A DNA stretch of 64,000 bases, taken from assembly GCA_023974075.1 (NCBI GenBank), contig CM043785.1, positions 27,124,025 to 27,188,024 of the forward strand, written 5' to 3'. This document shows, piece after piece, positions 51,435 to 63,741 of this stretch. A program made the position numbers and the translations under genes. The stretch's first letter is position 1; every line of letters starts with the position of its first letter. The notes under the pieces were generated by a model. It saw nothing but the letters and a program-made list of their open reading frames with translations. It was not told the origin of the DNA and did not search any database. Source of the stretch: Chaenocephalus aceratus (lineage: Eukaryota; Chordata; Actinopteri; Perciformes; Channichthyidae).

Positions 51435-53278
51435 ACTGTTAAAACATATTTTCAATCCCATCGTGTCCTTCAAAGTAAAAGTTCATTTGTGTTGTTATAA
51501 TTTACCATCTCCATGGTGACATTTTCTCCCGAGAATGAAGGGTGACCCCGTCAGACTCCTCACCCGCTGGAGTCCAACAAACCCAAGGAATAATGGTTTA
51601 GAAAAAGGGGATATAAGAATCTTTTCCAATCATTTTCTGACATTTTAATTACATTTATGCATATTCTTTCCCTGTGAAGAATTTGGGGCAGTGGCTGCAG
51701 AGAGAGGGGGAAGAGAAAAAAAGAGAGAGAAAATGGGTCACTTTGGCACAGGGACTGAGAGGCTTCATTTGGAAACCCGTTGCTGTCGTTCTGTGGCCGA
51801 TTCTAATTCTGCTCCAGCATTCCCATGGTGCACTCGTGGGATTCCAATATCAGCGTGACACCTGTGACCTCGTCAAAAGCAAGAAATAAGCAGGTGTCAG
51901 GTCATGCTGGCCTCACCCGCCGCCACCTCTGTGACAGTCAGCCACCTTTCTCTATTTATTCTGCCTATATTAACATTCGCCTTCAGAGAAAAATGTCAGG
52001 TATTTTTAATTCAGAACTGTGCATGTTCTTAGTGAGAAAAGCTGAACACATTATCTTTGCCATTGAGAGAATAAGGATGTTAGCACTGAGAGAATTTGAT
52101 GTTAACTGTGCAAGGAAATTAGATGACTTTGTAATTTTGCCTTTAAAAGATGATAGTTGAGCAGATAGAAGAGGGCAACACTCTCTCAGTGTCTCCACTT
52201 TAGAATCTTTCTCCCTCTTATATCTCATTTACCCTTTCTCATTTGCTATAATTCTCCTTATCTTCCTCTCTTCCTCACGCCCAAACACGTTCATTTTTCT
52301 TCCCTCCCCTCTGTGTTATAGACACTTTCTTTCACTTTTTCCCTCTCTCCGTCAACTGTTCTCTTGGCCTGGAGCACAGTAGCGTCTAATATGTCTTAAA
52401 AAGTAGGACAGCACTGAGTAATTTGTTGCACCTACCAAATGATAATTCAGAATTGTCTCCATATATCCATGACTGCGGGGCCACCCCAAGCACACAATAG
52501 CATCTGCTTCTCAAGAGAACAGTCATCGTGATTTTTTTTTTGTGCATTTTCGTGAATTGTACTGTTAAATGGAATTTGAATAAATAGGATTATATCACAA
52601 AGACCTGACACCGTTTCACAGCGGGCTGCTTGTGTCCTTTGTGTAAGTGGCATCATTACACTTAGAATTGTCTGTGTTGTAGATTGCTTACAGCCACACT
52701 CTGCTGCAGCTTTTTCTTCCTTCCAGTAAGCATGAAGAGAAAACTTCCTTACATTTCAACCCTTTCCACTGTGCTGTTTCGGAGCGGTATAGGCAGCAGG
52801 AAGTGGTTTGGCAGAGAGGAACACTTCATGGCATCCATGCAATCGTTAAAGTGATTTACTGAAAGACCTTGAAACTTCAGGGACATTCTAACAATTGTAC
52901 ACATGAAGGTCATTTTACAAGCCTTAAGTACTACTTAGCCTGAAACATTGTTGTGTAATGTCTTCTATGGGGTTGAAACTTCTCAGTGAAAAAAACCATA
53001 GTGATGTCGTCAGTGTTATCTCGGCTTGCACTGGGAGACTAGAAAGTTTGTAAGTTTGGACGCCTCGGGACGTAGAGTTTAAAGGACGTAGGCGTTTGTC
53101 AGGCATGGAGCATGGATGCTGTCTATGCATCGTCGGGATTGTCTGACAGAGCCTGACCCATACTAGAGACTACAAGTCATGATGTCTCCCCCACTTTTGT
53201 CTTTAACAAGTTGCTAACTTGCGATGCTAAATCAGTGAACTACTTGTAATGTTGTTCTAGAATTTAAAACATGGGCAT
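50661..53278. other. Mostly unique AT-rich DNA with a (AC)n tract
   Basis: An AC microsatellite lies at 51393-51431. A C/T-rich stretch lies at 52190-52360. No gene or transposon terminus was recognised. Confidence 0.45.
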
Positions 53279-53282
53279 TTAA

Positions 53283-53903
53283 AGCTGCAGTTATTATTAT
53301 TTTTGCCTGCGTGAGAACAAACACAAAATGTACAACAAAGATGATTTAGTGGATTTTCAGAACACACAGGATGTTTTGCTTTACCCTTGTATTTATGTTA
53401 TTACCATCTCTAATGCCATTGTGTGCAGGGCTCGTAGTGTGCAGTGAGTTTTCTTGACAAATCTGAAAACTGCTGTCTGATGCTGCTGGACACACAACTC
53501 ATAACTAACGTCTAAACTTGAATTCAGCATACATAAGTTTGAGAAACCGGCTCGAGATACACTTTTTGTTATATTCCATGGAGTGCTCTTAACATCCCGA
53601 TAGCAATGAATATCTTAAGTGCTTTGGCAAAAAATCCATAACAAAATGTCATCTGTGGAAGCCGTAATACTGTAAAAAGCACGACCAATCATCTGAGCCG
53701 GCCCGGCTAAAGTAACTGGATGGCCTACCTGCCTGTCAGCCTTCCATCTGTGCACAAACTTACCTCGTGCCCTCATTGGTCATGTGCGCGTTCGTGTGTG
53801 TTGGAGGAGGGGCTCTGTAAGGAAGTGGCAGATTTGTTCCGGCTGTGTATTTTCAAATTCTAGCGCACTCGAGCTGGTTTCTCCAAAATTACCTACCCCA
53901 CCT
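53283..53903. mobile_element. TTAA-bounded MITE-like element
   Basis: TTAA borders both sides (53279-53282 and 53904-53907). The right end reads TACCTACCCCACCT and the left AGCTGCAGTTATT, a weak inverted match (AGGTGGGGTAGGTAA in reverse). The right terminus resembles common TTAA-duplicating fish MITEs. The left end is poorly conserved, hence the moderate score. Confidence 0.4.
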
Positions 53904-53907
53904 TTAA

Positions 53908-56434
53908 GTTGTGCATTTCTGACAATGCATATCTAATTGTTCTTTTTCCCATGTGTGCTTTGAATAAATGTCTGCTGGAGAATGCCAATAAAGGCATAAG
54001 ATTTCAGTCAAACTTTTAACTCCAGAAAAGTTGGGCTGCATTTGTTGAATCAAGACATGAATGCACACTAGAGCATTGTAATCTGACTTGATTAAAAAAT
54101 GCCAGACGAAGCTGTACTTATCCTGCATTAGGTTTTAAGAGGAGCTAATTTGAATGTAGTTTAGGATTAAAGTGTGATATCTCTACAATGCGTCTCTTCT
54201 CTGTCTCCAAGTTATCTTGTCATTACACATACTGGTTGGTGGATGAGCACTTAGAGACCAGCAATATAATAATCCTATTTCTATTTTATGAGGCTCAAGT
54301 GCAGCAGGTGCTTTTTAAGCTAAGTAAAATTAGGCAGACATTTCTGCATCATGTATCTTCCAGAAATTCTTCATCATCCTTTTGCGGGTTGCCTATCCTT
54401 CTCTGTAAACTCTTAAATGTCAGACACACACACACACATACAAGTTGTAAACAAGTTCAAGTTGTTTACGCAAAATTGTGTTATGTCGCTCTGAGGGTCT
54501 CTGCTGCCAACTTGACCTGCAATAACCTCCTTAACATTTGGAGAAGACTTTGATCGGTGCTTCATACACACCTCAAAAGAGTAAACATGTTTACAAAGTT
54601 ACATTTTGCATATATTTTCTCTAGAAAATCTAACTAATATGAGAAAATTGATTCTGAAACACATGTGATGGTGCAGTTTGAGGAGGGTTGTGTCTAGCGA
54701 TAACAGTTGTAGGTAATAATGTCAGTGTTATGCATTGCCCTGCTATGACACTACAGTAGGGCTCATGAGATGGACCTCCGATGCCCACTCTACTGCCCTG
54801 CTTACACACTTGCCTTGATGTTGAGTCCACTTGACAGGAACCTAAGAAGAGTGTTTCACACATGCTGAGTGAAGCTTAACCAAAGTAAACCACCGAGCTG
54901 CCCTGGTTAGGATTGGACATCAACAAATTATCTGGGCCATTGCTGTGCAGATAAATGCAGAAATAGTTTGGTTCATGGAGAGAAAAGGGGATGTGAAAGC
55001 ACTTTAGTGACCTAAATAATATGCTGCTTTCCCCTGAATTATTTTCACCACTGGCAAAAACCTTTAAGGTGATGTCCAGACGGAGCAGCTGGAGTTGAAT
55101 TCCCTTCAAATTACTCAACATTTGACTCTCACGGAAAAGTCATTTCAACTATCAACATGAAAAGGATTCAAAGGCTGCTCTGAAGGGCTCCCATGGGAGT
55201 CCTCACAGAGATTCAAAGCAGCTAAAAGGGCTTGCAGAAAGACTCCCACCATGGGTGCCACTTTACCACACATTCAGGGAAGACTGCAGTAATGCCGTGT
55301 CCACCGAAAATAGGACAAACATAACTTGTCCTAGCTTATTGTGCAAGACCTGTAAGCTGAAATTGCTTGCACCAACATGAGCTTTCCAAATGATCTAGTT
55401 TCCAAACTCTTCCTCTGCCGAGGCTTTAATTACTTCTGCTGGGCCAGCGCAGGTGAAGCACATTCTCACTAACAAGGTGGTTTCCAACGAGGGAGCACTG
55501 AAACCCAACAGGAAAACAACATGATGGAGAGAAAAACTGGTGCCCACAATAGAGAGTAACTGATGCTTATAATAACCCCCCACCCAACTGATTTCACCAG
55601 CCATTGTCAGGTTGTTACAGACGAAACATGGTGCAAGTGGAGAGGAATCCATGGAAAATAAAGTGTGCTCTAGTTTTCACACATAGTGGACACACATATG
55701 CCACGGTGTGCATATGTGCATGCCTGGGTAGCACTAAAATATGTCTGATGTTAGGAACACAAAGTCTTCAAATGGCTTCTCATTATGTGATATTATGTCG
55801 GATGTAAGCCATTATGACCTGAACACATGTTAAGATGTCAAGGGTCATACCAGCAATTACAAATAAATAAGTTATCATTTATAATTAAAGAACTCATGAT
55901 CTTCACATCATCAGATGCTGCAGTTAATGTATTCTGCCATCATCTGATCGTGCCTGCCCTTATTCAGTAAGTCGGTCAGCAGCACAAACACAGGAGTGGT
56001 TTAACAGCACAGACTAGTGGTGACTCTTTGTTATGGCTTCTCTCTCCACAATCACAACATTCTATTGTTAACATCTCAGTCCATTTCTCTGAAAAATATC
56101 ATGCTTGCAACTTGTTTGATCCAAAGTGTGTTACACTGTAAATCAGGCCTAACAAACAAGAATCAAGGATAGGATTTTACAATTACAAACATTTATAAAC
56201 CGTATACTGCGGTGGCTATTTTAAAGCACTACTTTAGAAAGTTATTTGTCCAATGCCTCAAAGTTCAACAGTGGATGGATTTCATTACAAAAATAACTGC
56301 AATTGCCCATGATCCTTTGAGACTCATCCACCAGCTAAATTATATTTTGCTCTGACTTCGTGCACGCTGCTGCACATAGATGGCAAAAGAATTCTGGTTG
56401 ACAGCTCTGGGTCATTGCAGTCACAAATCATGGA
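53908..56434. other. Unique AT-rich DNA
   Basis: No gene, transposon terminus or RNA gene was recognised. A short CA run lies at 54424-54438. Confidence 0.45.
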
Positions 56435-57071
<637 letters not shown>

Positions 57072-57148
57072 GAGAATTCTGGGTAGATTTCTTACTCTTT
57101 CAATCCCCAAGTATGGAGCAGCCCAGTGGACCTGTGCACTAAAACAGG
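57072..57148 (+). other. Candidate untranslated exon
   Basis: A long pyrimidine tract ending TTTCTTTCAG at 57071 is followed by 77 nt and then a consensus donor, CAG before GTACGT. The segment contains ATG GAG CAG CCC but that frame stops after nine codons, so it would be an upstream open reading frame in a 5' leader. Both splice sites are strong. The gene is unknown. Confidence 0.4.
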
Positions 57149-58343
57149 TACGTACTGAAAATCACAATGCCCTTCAAACAAACACATGTGCACACATACA
57201 TCTTCTTTCCCCCCTGCTGTCAAAAGCAAATTTGTTCTGGGCCACAATGGTGTATGATGTATGTAGTTAAAAGGCTGTGCCATGTCCACTGAGTAAGAGA
57301 GAGGGTGGAATCCTGCTTCTGAGAAAGAGAGTGAAGAAAGCACACAGAAAGACTTTTCCTGAGGGACGGAAAGAACTTAAGAGACTGTCGAGAGGATGGA
57401 AGTTTAACCAAAAATCACCTCCCCACAAGAGTGGCAAATATGCAGTGGACAGACTTGAGGAGGGACATGCAAAGAGACAGACCGGCAGACAGGACAAGAC
57501 AGAGCGACGATCCCCAGCTGTTTTTAAAACACTGCCTCTGATACATTATTGAATATGCAGCTCTCCAACGCATCGCTGAGCTTTCCTCTCATGTTAGTTC
57601 ACATAGCGTCACCATTCTAAATATAAAGCATTCGCTCAACCCCCTTCGGTTTGTTAAAAGATGCAGGGGCTGCACGTTGGCTGTGTGTGTTGCACCGAGT
57701 GGCACTTTCCTTTTCTGAAGCTGGCTGGAGTTTTGTGATGAGTTTGTGTGACTCATCTTTGTAGCAAGCCGTTGCAGACTTAAAAGAAGTTAAAAAAAAT
57801 AGATTTCATCAACATCTTTGAAAGTATTCTTAGATGATGCACAGAGTATACTGAGGCAAGTGGAGTGCTTCACTGGGAGTTGCATGTACTGTACACTGAA
57901 GGAAGTGAGATGTTGTCGAGGGGATTGATTTTAAATCAGACAGCATGTGGAACACTGCAGGTTTACGACGATTGAGTGCAGCAATATCTTTATTTGAATA
58001 ACTCAAATATATCACATTTCATACGTCTTGTCCTCTCCATTTAAAAAGTTGGATTTGGATGGATTTTCTAAGGTCACTGTCCTAAGACTTTTGAAGGTGG
58101 AGTACCAGGTCTAACCTACATGTGGCAGCAGAGCAACATACCCAGCAGGCATGTTTCTAAAGCAGACTTTACTGGCCCATTTTACCAGCAATGTAGGTCT
58201 CCCTTCATTTATCTGTCATCAATGGCAGGTTGTCAAGCAAATGGTTCTTCCTGGCCATGATAAACTATGGAAAAATCAATATGGTATATTTGTGTTGATA
58301 GATCAAGAACTTACATGAAAAATGGTGTCCTTTCCTTTTTCAG
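57149..58343. other. Probable intron-like unique DNA
   Basis: No motif was recognised. The 91-codon frame at 57277-57552 is basic and has no conserved pattern. Confidence 0.4.
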
Positions 58344-58388
58344 CTCCCACTTTCAAACTTCATGTTCCAGGATGAACCATGAGCAAAG
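58344..58388 (+). other. Candidate first coding exon (ATG AGC AAA G)
   Basis: An acceptor with TTTCCTTTTTCAG precedes 45 nt that include ATGAGCAAAG followed directly by GTAAGA. If real, translation would start Met-Ser-Lys and continue in the next exon, which lies outside recognisable sequence. With 57072-57148 it forms a plausible pair of consecutive 5' exons about 1.2 kb apart. Ten coding nucleotides cannot identify a gene. Confidence 0.4.
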
Positions 58389-59720
58389 GTAAGAAACTCG
58401 TCTTCAACTTTTACCTAAGCGATAAGTCAAATGTAACCTTAAATATATGCCTGTTTGAGTTTCACTGGACACATGAGTGTGTAAAGATTCAGGTCTTACT
58501 CTATTTGCGAGGACGCGTGGACATATGGGCCCAAATGCTGCTGCATGTATAAGCAGTTGTATGAATGTTTGAAGGTGTGAATGTTTTCTGACAGATGTTG
58601 TAACAACATGATTAGCCCTCTGGCTGCCAGTAGCTCTGTGTGAGGTTGCTATAGTGACTGTGGGCTGAATGTTGGGGAGGCCAGAGTGGAATATGAGGGT
58701 GCCGAAGATGAGGAGAGGGGGTGGAATAGCAAATGAAGTGTCTGGTGCCTCCGGCCTGTGTGTGACTGCGTGTTTTTATTTCCGTGTTCAGGAGTGGGTG
58801 CATTCATGAGATGTTTATGCCTGCCTGTTTGTGTATTTCTACAAAGAGCACAGCATTCAAGAGACTCTCGTCTGTGTAATTGGGAATTTGATCAAGATAA
58901 CTCGCTCACAGATTTATAATCACACACATACAAAAACGTGTTCAGTCTGCGTAGGAGCCACAGAGACAGGGTACCTGTGATGGCTGGAGCGTAGGTTGAG
59001 GGTAACCTGCTCTGCTTCACAGACCAGCACCACGAGTTGAGCACTTTGTGTCACTTATCACTTAAATTCCCACGTCAACGGACCTTTTATTCAAATTGTT
59101 ACAAAAGAAATGCCCGCTGCTTTTGAGAGCACAGGGCTCTAAAACGGTGTCATTTCAAGCACCATGCGGCTTTAAGAACATGGCTCAAGTTCAGTTTGCC
59201 TGTGTGGAAGTGCTTATACTGTAGGTAGGGTCACAACTCCCACAAGGCATTGTCTGATAAACCTGAGGGGTTTTAAGACTACCTTTTTCTTTTGTTAAGT
59301 ACCAGACAGTTTAAAAACCTACGCCGCTAAAAAGTTCAGTTTTAAGGGGTCACTTGCACATGCTGCCAAAGTTAGGAGCTCTTATGGCATTCTTTGTGTA
59401 GTATTCTGAAATGGTATTCTAGTTTTTCTCTCTTGAATCCAAATATAAAATCTCGATTCCTAACTCTGTGGAAGTTCATTGAATATTTATTACGTAAGAC
59501 ATCATTAGGCCAGGAATTGCTGTTACTCTAAAGTCAAGTTGGTGGCCAATTGTAACTGAGTAAATGCTGCAAATAATGTAACTGTGACAAGTTTACAACA
59601 TAACAGAGGTACAAGAGACACAATACTGGTGATATGTATATTCTGTTTTCTGAGGGGCAGGAATGTTGTTTTTCTTGTCTTTGGTAATTTTTTTGATTAG
59701 GTTTATTTATTAATGTTGTG
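58389..59720. other. Unique DNA, nothing recognised
   Basis: No exon, transposon or RNA gene was recognised before the next transposon boundary. Confidence 0.45.
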
Positions 59721-60309
59721 TTAAAACCAACCCAGTCTCATAAAAAAACGTGTAATAACTACGTTGGTCCACAACGTAGGACGTAGTATGTCTACGAAAA
59801 CGCCTCTGAAATTGTAAAATGCCTACGTTTTTTTTCACCATTCATTCCAATGGCTGGCGTCTATGTCACGTGATCTTCACATTTCTCCCTGCAGAAAAAA
59901 AAATGTTATGTTGGGTACAATGGTGTTATCTTTATTGCTACCCCCTTCCCCGTCAATGTATAGTGTTGGTCCACAGTGCAAACGTATCTAAAATTGTGGC
60001 ATAGTGTGGTGCCGAGAGATGGGAGTCGGAGGCGGGGTATCAAAGGTACAAGCTAGACTTTTATTTAGCATCTCAAAACACATGTAAACAGCTTCATGCC
60101 CGGGAAGCGAAGACCGGCGGAGACAGGAAGTCCGGCTCACTAAAATGTCCGTGCAGAACAATACCCTAACGGCCCGTCTACACTACAGCGTCGACAGCGT
60201 TGAAAGCTCCAATCTGCTCCAATCTGCCCATTCACTTTCAATGGGGTGACGTCACGTAGCCGCGCTTTTTCGCCGAACTGAATTGTGGGTAGCAGAGCGG
60301 TCCGTCTCA

Positions 60310-60364
60310 GGCGTCTCAGGCGACAGAAGTTGAACAATGTTCAACTTCTGTCGCCTGAGACGCC
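60310..60364. repeat. Perfect 27-bp inverted repeat with a 1-nt centre
   Basis: The arms 60310-60336 and 60338-60364 are exact reverse complements around a single A at 60337. The outer arm includes GGCGTCTCAGGCGACAG. It lies in the 5' part of the Harbinger element, upstream of the MADF frame. Confidence 0.95.
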
Positions 60365-60489
60365 GGAGTAGCCAGCGCCAGCCAATCAAATCCCGTTTCC
60401 CAAAATCTGACAGCTGAAGCCGTAGCCAATCAAACCGCGTCTAAGCTGGGAGAGATATCCCGCCGTTCATTTCTATATTTCAAAAAAAG

Positions 60490-60717
60490 TTGGAGGAGAA
60501 ACTAACTATCGCCGTAGCAAATCACCCGGTTTTGTATGACCAGACCCTCTTCACCTACCGGGATACAAACCGGAGGAACCAGGCATGGAGGGAGGTGGCA
60601 GAGACAGTGGGGGAAACTGGTAGGTTTTCGCCTGTTTGGGGAGTTTATATATATATTGCTCGCATAAAATCCCCGGGGGTTTTTGCTTTGTATGTCGGGG
60701 GCGGGAGATTCATGTGA
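60490..60717 (+). pseudogene. MADF (Myb/SANT-like) exon of a Harbinger accessory protein
   Basis: Residues about 2-45 (EEKLTIAVANHPVLYDQTLF, then YRDTNRRNQAWREVAETVGE) have the MADF pattern: an aromatic YD pair, a spaced Trp in AWREVAE and basic residues between. MADF/Myb-like proteins of PIF/Harbinger elements bind the termini and carry the transposase into the nucleus (family knowledge). The expected ATG is TTG here, and after GETG the frame runs into unrelated sequence, possibly intron read-through since GTAGGT follows. It is a remnant and not functional as it stands. Confidence 0.75.
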
Positions 60718-60809
60718 TTGGTTGTTGGTCGTGTTGCTTGAATAAAATCCCCAAGCTCCAGACACGCCCAGCTCCAAGCTATTTTTGGAGCTGTAGTGTG
60801 GACGCTCCG

Positions 60810-61490
60810 TAACCCATAGATCCGTGGGTGAATAATGTCAATCACCACAATAGATACGTTATTTTCCCCTGTGCAATTCTCCATTTACTCAACAATAACA
60901 CATAATTATCCTTGTGTTTATTTATTTGTTTGATTAATAAACACAAGTTGGAGTCCGTCAGGACCGAGGGTCGGAGCAGCTCATTTGCTTTACAGAATAT
61001 TACACCCGGAAGTAAGTATTCTCTCCTCTTCGCTTGACAAACCCCGTGATAGTCCTCAAGCTCTGTGATTGGAGAGTGTGCAGAGTGTCGAACAGCACTT
61101 GAAATGGGATGGAACCACGGCAGACTGTCCAAAACTGGATTTGAACGGGTCCACTGCGTCCCCCCCCTCCCCCCCTCCCCCACCCCGTCCAGCTGGTCTT
61201 ATGTCTGTGACCCCTCCTGTTGTTCATTGATGAGCCTGAAACATGCACTTGTCAAAGTTCAGAGGCACATTGTGCAAATATGGCAGTAGCCATCGATCAT
61301 CTTAAGATAAGATATACTTTATTGATCCCAAGTTGGAAACATTTGCGTTACATCAGCATGTGTATAGTTGTAAATATGCAGTGGTGTTTATTTGTAAATC
61401 ATTTAGTATAATCACACAAATTCTGTGTTTTATTTTTAATAATTCTGTATTCTTTATTTATTGATTGTTCAATACCTGACAAGGTCGGAG
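60810..61490. other. Interior of the long-TIR element with a LINE-tail-like motif
   Basis: Near 61297-61330 the sequence AAGATAAGATATACTTTATT, then GATCCCAAG, resembles the antisense 3' end of a fish LINE. It is too short to assign. A C-run tract lies at 61160-61185. Confidence 0.4.
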
Positions 61491-61745
61491 ATGAAAAACT
61501 TTGGTCACAGGTTCCTCAACAGTGCATCACAAGACATCTTTCAATATGTGTACCTCCACCATTAAATTGTCATATTCTGCACATTTCTTATACTATCTAC
61601 ATACATCTTATAAGAGTATAATACATATGTATAATATCAGTTAAAATAAGTGCTTCAACATAGTTAACATTGCTGGAGGTATGCACAAATATTGATAGAT
61701 GTCTTGTAATGCACTGTTGAGGAACCTGCGACCCAAGTTTTTCAT
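61491..61745. repeat. Hairpin repeat, about 70-bp arms
   Basis: The arms 61491-61560 and 61672-61745 are inverted copies with a few mismatches; both contain AGGTTCCTCAACAGTGCAT in opposite orientation. The loop is about 110 bp. It may be a fold-back MITE or a folded RNA precursor; nothing else supports the second option. Confidence 0.8.
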
Positions 61746-61806
61746 TCATTGCATAACTACACCATAGTTGTGTAGGCCTATATGATATGTCAATAAACCT
61801 TAGAAA

Positions 61807-62285
61807 ATCTTGAAATCTTGAAAGGGATGTGCAAAATAGTCATTATATACAGTCTTTACTTAACTATTAGTAGAGAATAACGAGTAATGAACATACTTTA
61901 TAGGGATTCTATTAATATCTAATAATAAAAATAATGAAATTCAATAACATGCTTTAACCACTAGGTGTCCCTTTATATCAGCTGTGCACCTTTATGGTGT
62001 AAATACAGCCTATCTACCGATTGGATCAAATATAAAAGTCCGCCGAATTAGTGTTGATACTGCAAGGAGACGCATTGTGTGAAAAGAAATGTAAGATGTT
62101 GTTTAATTGTTGATATATTTATGATCCACGTCACGTTTCCAGTGTTGGCGGCAGTTCCTCATGTTTGTCTAGAAGTCTTCTCATCAGGGCTCTATAAATA
62201 CCGAACTACGGCAGATATGTAATATTTAATGCAGCCGAACCGTGTATTACAATGCAGTTATGTGATGACTTTCAAAGAGAAAAGC
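61807..62285. repeat. Dispersed repeats shared with 38.5-38.8 kb and 48.3-49.5 kb
   Basis: 61807-61910 matches 49430-49545 directly. 61965-62200 matches 48350-48580 inverted, and 62200-62285 matches 38735-38815 inverted. Here the parts are contiguous, so this copy best preserves the order of the family. Confidence 0.7.
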
Positions 62286-62934
62286 AAGTACACTCGGAAT
62301 AAAGTGTTTTCGGTCTGTTTCCGGTATTTGTTAATGACGATGTGATGTGAGATGTGAGACTGGAATTGTACAGGGGAAAATAACGTTTCTGCACCATTTT
62401 AGATGCGGAATTTGTTAAACTAATACGTTTGCGCTGTGGACCAACACTATACTTTGACGGGGAAGGGGGTAGCAATAAAGATAACACCATTAAACAGTTA
62501 CACAACATAACAGAAATAATATCGATAGCAGCGTCCCTAGCTACCACCTTGGTAACAATGAAAACGTTGTATAGACACCATCATGTACATCCACTGCACA
62601 CATAATCTGAAATAACAACTCATATTTCTCGCATCAAATGACATCAAAACGCATTTTAATGGCCAAACTAACTTTAAATAGGCATTTTACACCGAGAATA
62701 AAACGAAGTTCGGCCATGTTGTTTTTTTTCTGCAGGGAGAAATGTGAAGATCACGTGACATAGACGCCAGCCATTGGAATGAATGGTGAAAAAAAACGTA
62801 GGGATCTTACAATTTCAGAGGCGTTTTCGTAGAAATACTACGTCCTACGTTGTGGACCAACGTAGTTATTACACGTTTTTTTGTGAGACTGGGTTGGTTA
62901 AAACTGTATGTTGTATTGTTTGGTTAATGGGCAT

Positions 62935-62952
62935 ATATATATATATATATAT
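62935..62952. repeat. (AT)n tract
   Basis: A short AT tract lies immediately beside the hAT insertion target. Confidence 0.9.
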
Positions 62953-62958
62953 GTATAC

Positions 62959-63733
62959 CAGGGTTTCCGTTAGCCGGTAATTACCGGTTTTTAGCTGGTA
63001 AAATTTATAAAAAACCGGTAAATTCAAAACCTGACGGTCAAAATGTCTGGTAATAATTAGGGAGGCTCTGATAGATCGGCCGCCGGTCATTATCGGCCGA
63101 TATTCACTCTTAATAGTTTGATCGGTGCTCTCTATAAAGGCCGATCAGGAGAGCTGGATCTGATCGATATGGACTTGAACGCGAATGAAGTATAACCGGA
63201 CGCGAGAGAGAGATCAGATCAGCTGCTGAGTCTGACCGAGACACGCAGCTCTGCATTATCACCTGAAGCCCCGCCCTCTGTTTAGCGAGCTGCAGGAGCT
63301 GCTTGAGAAACTGACGGGCTGTCAGAAGAGAGAGGGAGAGAGAGGGGAAAAGAGAGGATCCGTTTCTCCAGTGTTATTATTCAAAGTTGATGTAAACTTC
63401 TGAATAATGTACGTTATCTACTACAAGTAGTTTGTTTGAATGTAATAATTATGTTGTTTGTTGTTTGTGGAATCATTTATTGAAAAATTAATCTGAATTG
63501 TTTCGATCTGTTACGATTATAAACTGAAGCAATATAAAAATGAGCCCTGTGAACTGAGTTTTAAACATCAGCATATCTGCTCATAGTCCGGTAAATTACC
63601 TGCTTACGGAAACTCTGCTACACAACTCTTATTATTATTATTGAAATATGACCGGTAAGTTTCAAATTTGTCCGGTAAAATAAATTCTGCCCGGACATTT
63701 GACCGGCGAGAAAAAATCCTAGCGGAAACCCTG
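62959..63733 (+). mobile_element. Complete nonautonomous hAT element
   Basis: It is 775 bp, starting CAGGGTTTCCGTTAGCCGG and ending CCTAGCGGAAACCCTG, an inverted pair of about 15 bp. A perfect 8-bp duplication, ATGTATAC, flanks it (62951-62958 and 63734-63741). Subterminal CCGGTAA/TTACCGG words recur many times at both ends and are likely transposase-binding sites. The interior holds a GATCGATCGG-rich palindromic zone and no protein domain. A truncated relative is at 39795-40487. Confidence 0.95.
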
Positions 63734-63741
63734 ATGTATAC

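Larger units (their letters stand above)
60170..60809 (+). mobile_element. PIF/Harbinger nonautonomous element
   Basis: The left end CGGCCCGTCTACACTACAGC and the right end GCTGTAGTGTGGACGCTCCG are imperfect inverted repeats. TAA borders both sides (60167-60169 and 60810-60812), the 3-bp duplication typical of this superfamily. The interior retains a MADF-type exon, which Harbinger elements encode as their accessory DNA-binding protein. The DDE transposase is absent. It is nested inside the long-TIR element. Confidence 0.85.
59727..62897. mobile_element. DNA transposon with long inverted termini (CCAACCCAGTCTCA)
   Basis: The left arm (59727 to about 59980) and the right arm (about 62418-62897) are inverted repeats. 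They start CCAACCCAGTCTCA and continue through ACGTGTAATAACTACGTTGG. The right arm has about 200 bp that the left arm lacks. TTAAAA borders both ends (59721-59726 and 62898-62903), which could be a 6-bp or a TTAA duplication. The interior carries a Harbinger element and shared dispersed repeats, and no intact transposase. A related terminus occurs at about 50655. The superfamily is undetermined. Confidence 0.8.

Noticed and set aside
62272..62547. 91-codon minus-strand frame in the right arm of the long-TIR element
   Set aside because: It has no domain or family match I can recognise, and the left arm lost the equivalent. Not enough to call a gene.
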